Assembly (NCBI GenBank): GCA_948467645.1 | Contig: CAOKFD010000113.1 | Location: forward strand, 1-5,951 | Length of the DNA: 5,951 nt | Direction: 5' to 3' | From: Fimadaptatus sp948467645 | Lineage (GTDB): Bacteria > Bacillota > Clostridia > Christensenellales > Aristaeellaceae | Shown: piece by piece, positions 5,872-5,951 of the stretch | How the letters are laid out: each line of letters opens with the position of its first letter | Position numbering within the stretch: the stretch's first letter is position 1 | Position numbers and translations under genes: made by a program | The notes under the pieces: generated by a model | Told to the model about the DNA's origin: nothing | What the model saw: only the letters and a program-made list of their open reading frames with translations | Database searches by the model: none

Positions 5872-5912
5872 TAAAGTTTGGGCAACTTTATGGCAAACTG
5901 TAGGTTTGTCAA
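5872..5912 (-). promoter_or_regulatory. Possible upstream promoter whose -10 lies in a perfect dyad
   Basis: On the minus strand a perfect TTGACA (5912-5907), a 16-base spacer, and TAAAGT (5890-5885, four of six matches to TATAAT). The -10 is one arm of TAAAGTT (5872-5878) / AACTTTA (5884-5890), a seven-base perfect inverted repeat with a five-base gap. If active it would give a leader of about 170 bases to the DUF4097-like gene, and the dyad could be an operator. Weak -10, so tentative. Confidence 0.35.
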
Positions 5913-5951
5913 TGATCTTGGACAGTGAAAGAGGAAAGCCTTTCTCTGGGA

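Larger units (their letters stand above)
5786..5951. other. AT-rich right-edge region without a recognisable gene
   Basis: Nothing here codes for a recognised product. It holds the two dyads listed separately, a direct repeat of CAATGTTT (5847-5854 and 5858-5865, offset 11 bases) and a weak hairpin at the very edge (AGAGGAA 5930-5936 with TTTCTCT 5941-5947, one G-T pair). On the minus strand that hairpin would be followed by TTCACTG, so it might be the tail of a terminator for a gene to the right. The composition is that of regulatory intergenic DNA. Confidence 0.5.

Noticed and set aside
5912..5951. ATG at 5912 with a frame open to the right edge (starts MILDSERGKPF) that could be the start of another + strand gene
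   Set aside because: Only 13 codons are visible, there is no proper Shine-Dalgarno (just AGG within TAGGTTTG), and no family is recognisable. The hairpin at 5930-5947 argues equally for intergenic DNA.

Overview
The window looks like a piece of chromosome from an anaerobic, low-to-mid-GC Firmicute of the gut Clostridia type. The evidence is strong AGGAGG-type ribosome binding sites before the genes, sigma-A-like promoters (TTGNNN-N17-TATAAT), short intergenic gaps, and protein families common in Clostridia. By eye the coding DNA is fairly GC-rich (GGC, CGC and CTG codons dominate), yet isoleucine is written mostly as ATA, which is a distinctive genomic dialect. I see no mobile element, CRISPR array, tRNA or rRNA.

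Layout. (1) Positions 2-1141, + strand: the 3' five-sixths of a MATE-family multidrug/cation antiporter gene whose start lies left of the window. (2) A strong bidirectional hairpin terminator (1192-1229) separates it from a small convergent gene. (3) Positions 1291-1560, - strand: an 89-residue stand-alone TfoX/Sxy C-terminal-domain protein. Its true start is fixed by a ribosome binding site lying inside the longer open frame. (4) A divergent intergenic region (1561-1859) carries a promoter for each side. (5) Positions 1860-4659, + strand: a two-gene operon. It encodes a classical short-chain dehydrogenase/reductase (SDR) and, 10 bases later with a stop codon overlapping the next Shine-Dalgarno, a 667-residue FAD flavoprotein of the succinate dehydrogenase/fumarate reductase superfamily. 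(6) A second bidirectional terminator (4677-4713). (7) Positions 4760-5707, - strand: a DUF4097-type beta-repeat protein with about ten rungs spaced close to 20 residues, with its own good promoter. (8) The last 190 bases hold no recognisable gene but are AT-rich and full of short dyads and a possible second promoter.

How they work together. Only the SDR and the flavoprotein form a clear functional unit: a cytoplasmic pair predicted to interconvert hydroxyl/ketone (SDR, NADP(H)-type) and C-C single/double bond (flavoprotein) in a shared, unknown substrate. The flavoprotein keeps three of the usual SdhA/FrdA active-site positions (Arg311, His406, Arg438). It has lost the HPTG histidine and the covalent-FAD histidine, so it is unlikely to be a plain succinate dehydrogenase. 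No iron-sulfur subunit, membrane anchor or transporter is visible beside it. The other genes are single transcription units with no evident link to the pair. The most unusual element of the window is this re-tooled flavoprotein/SDR pair; nothing here amounts to a demonstrably new system.
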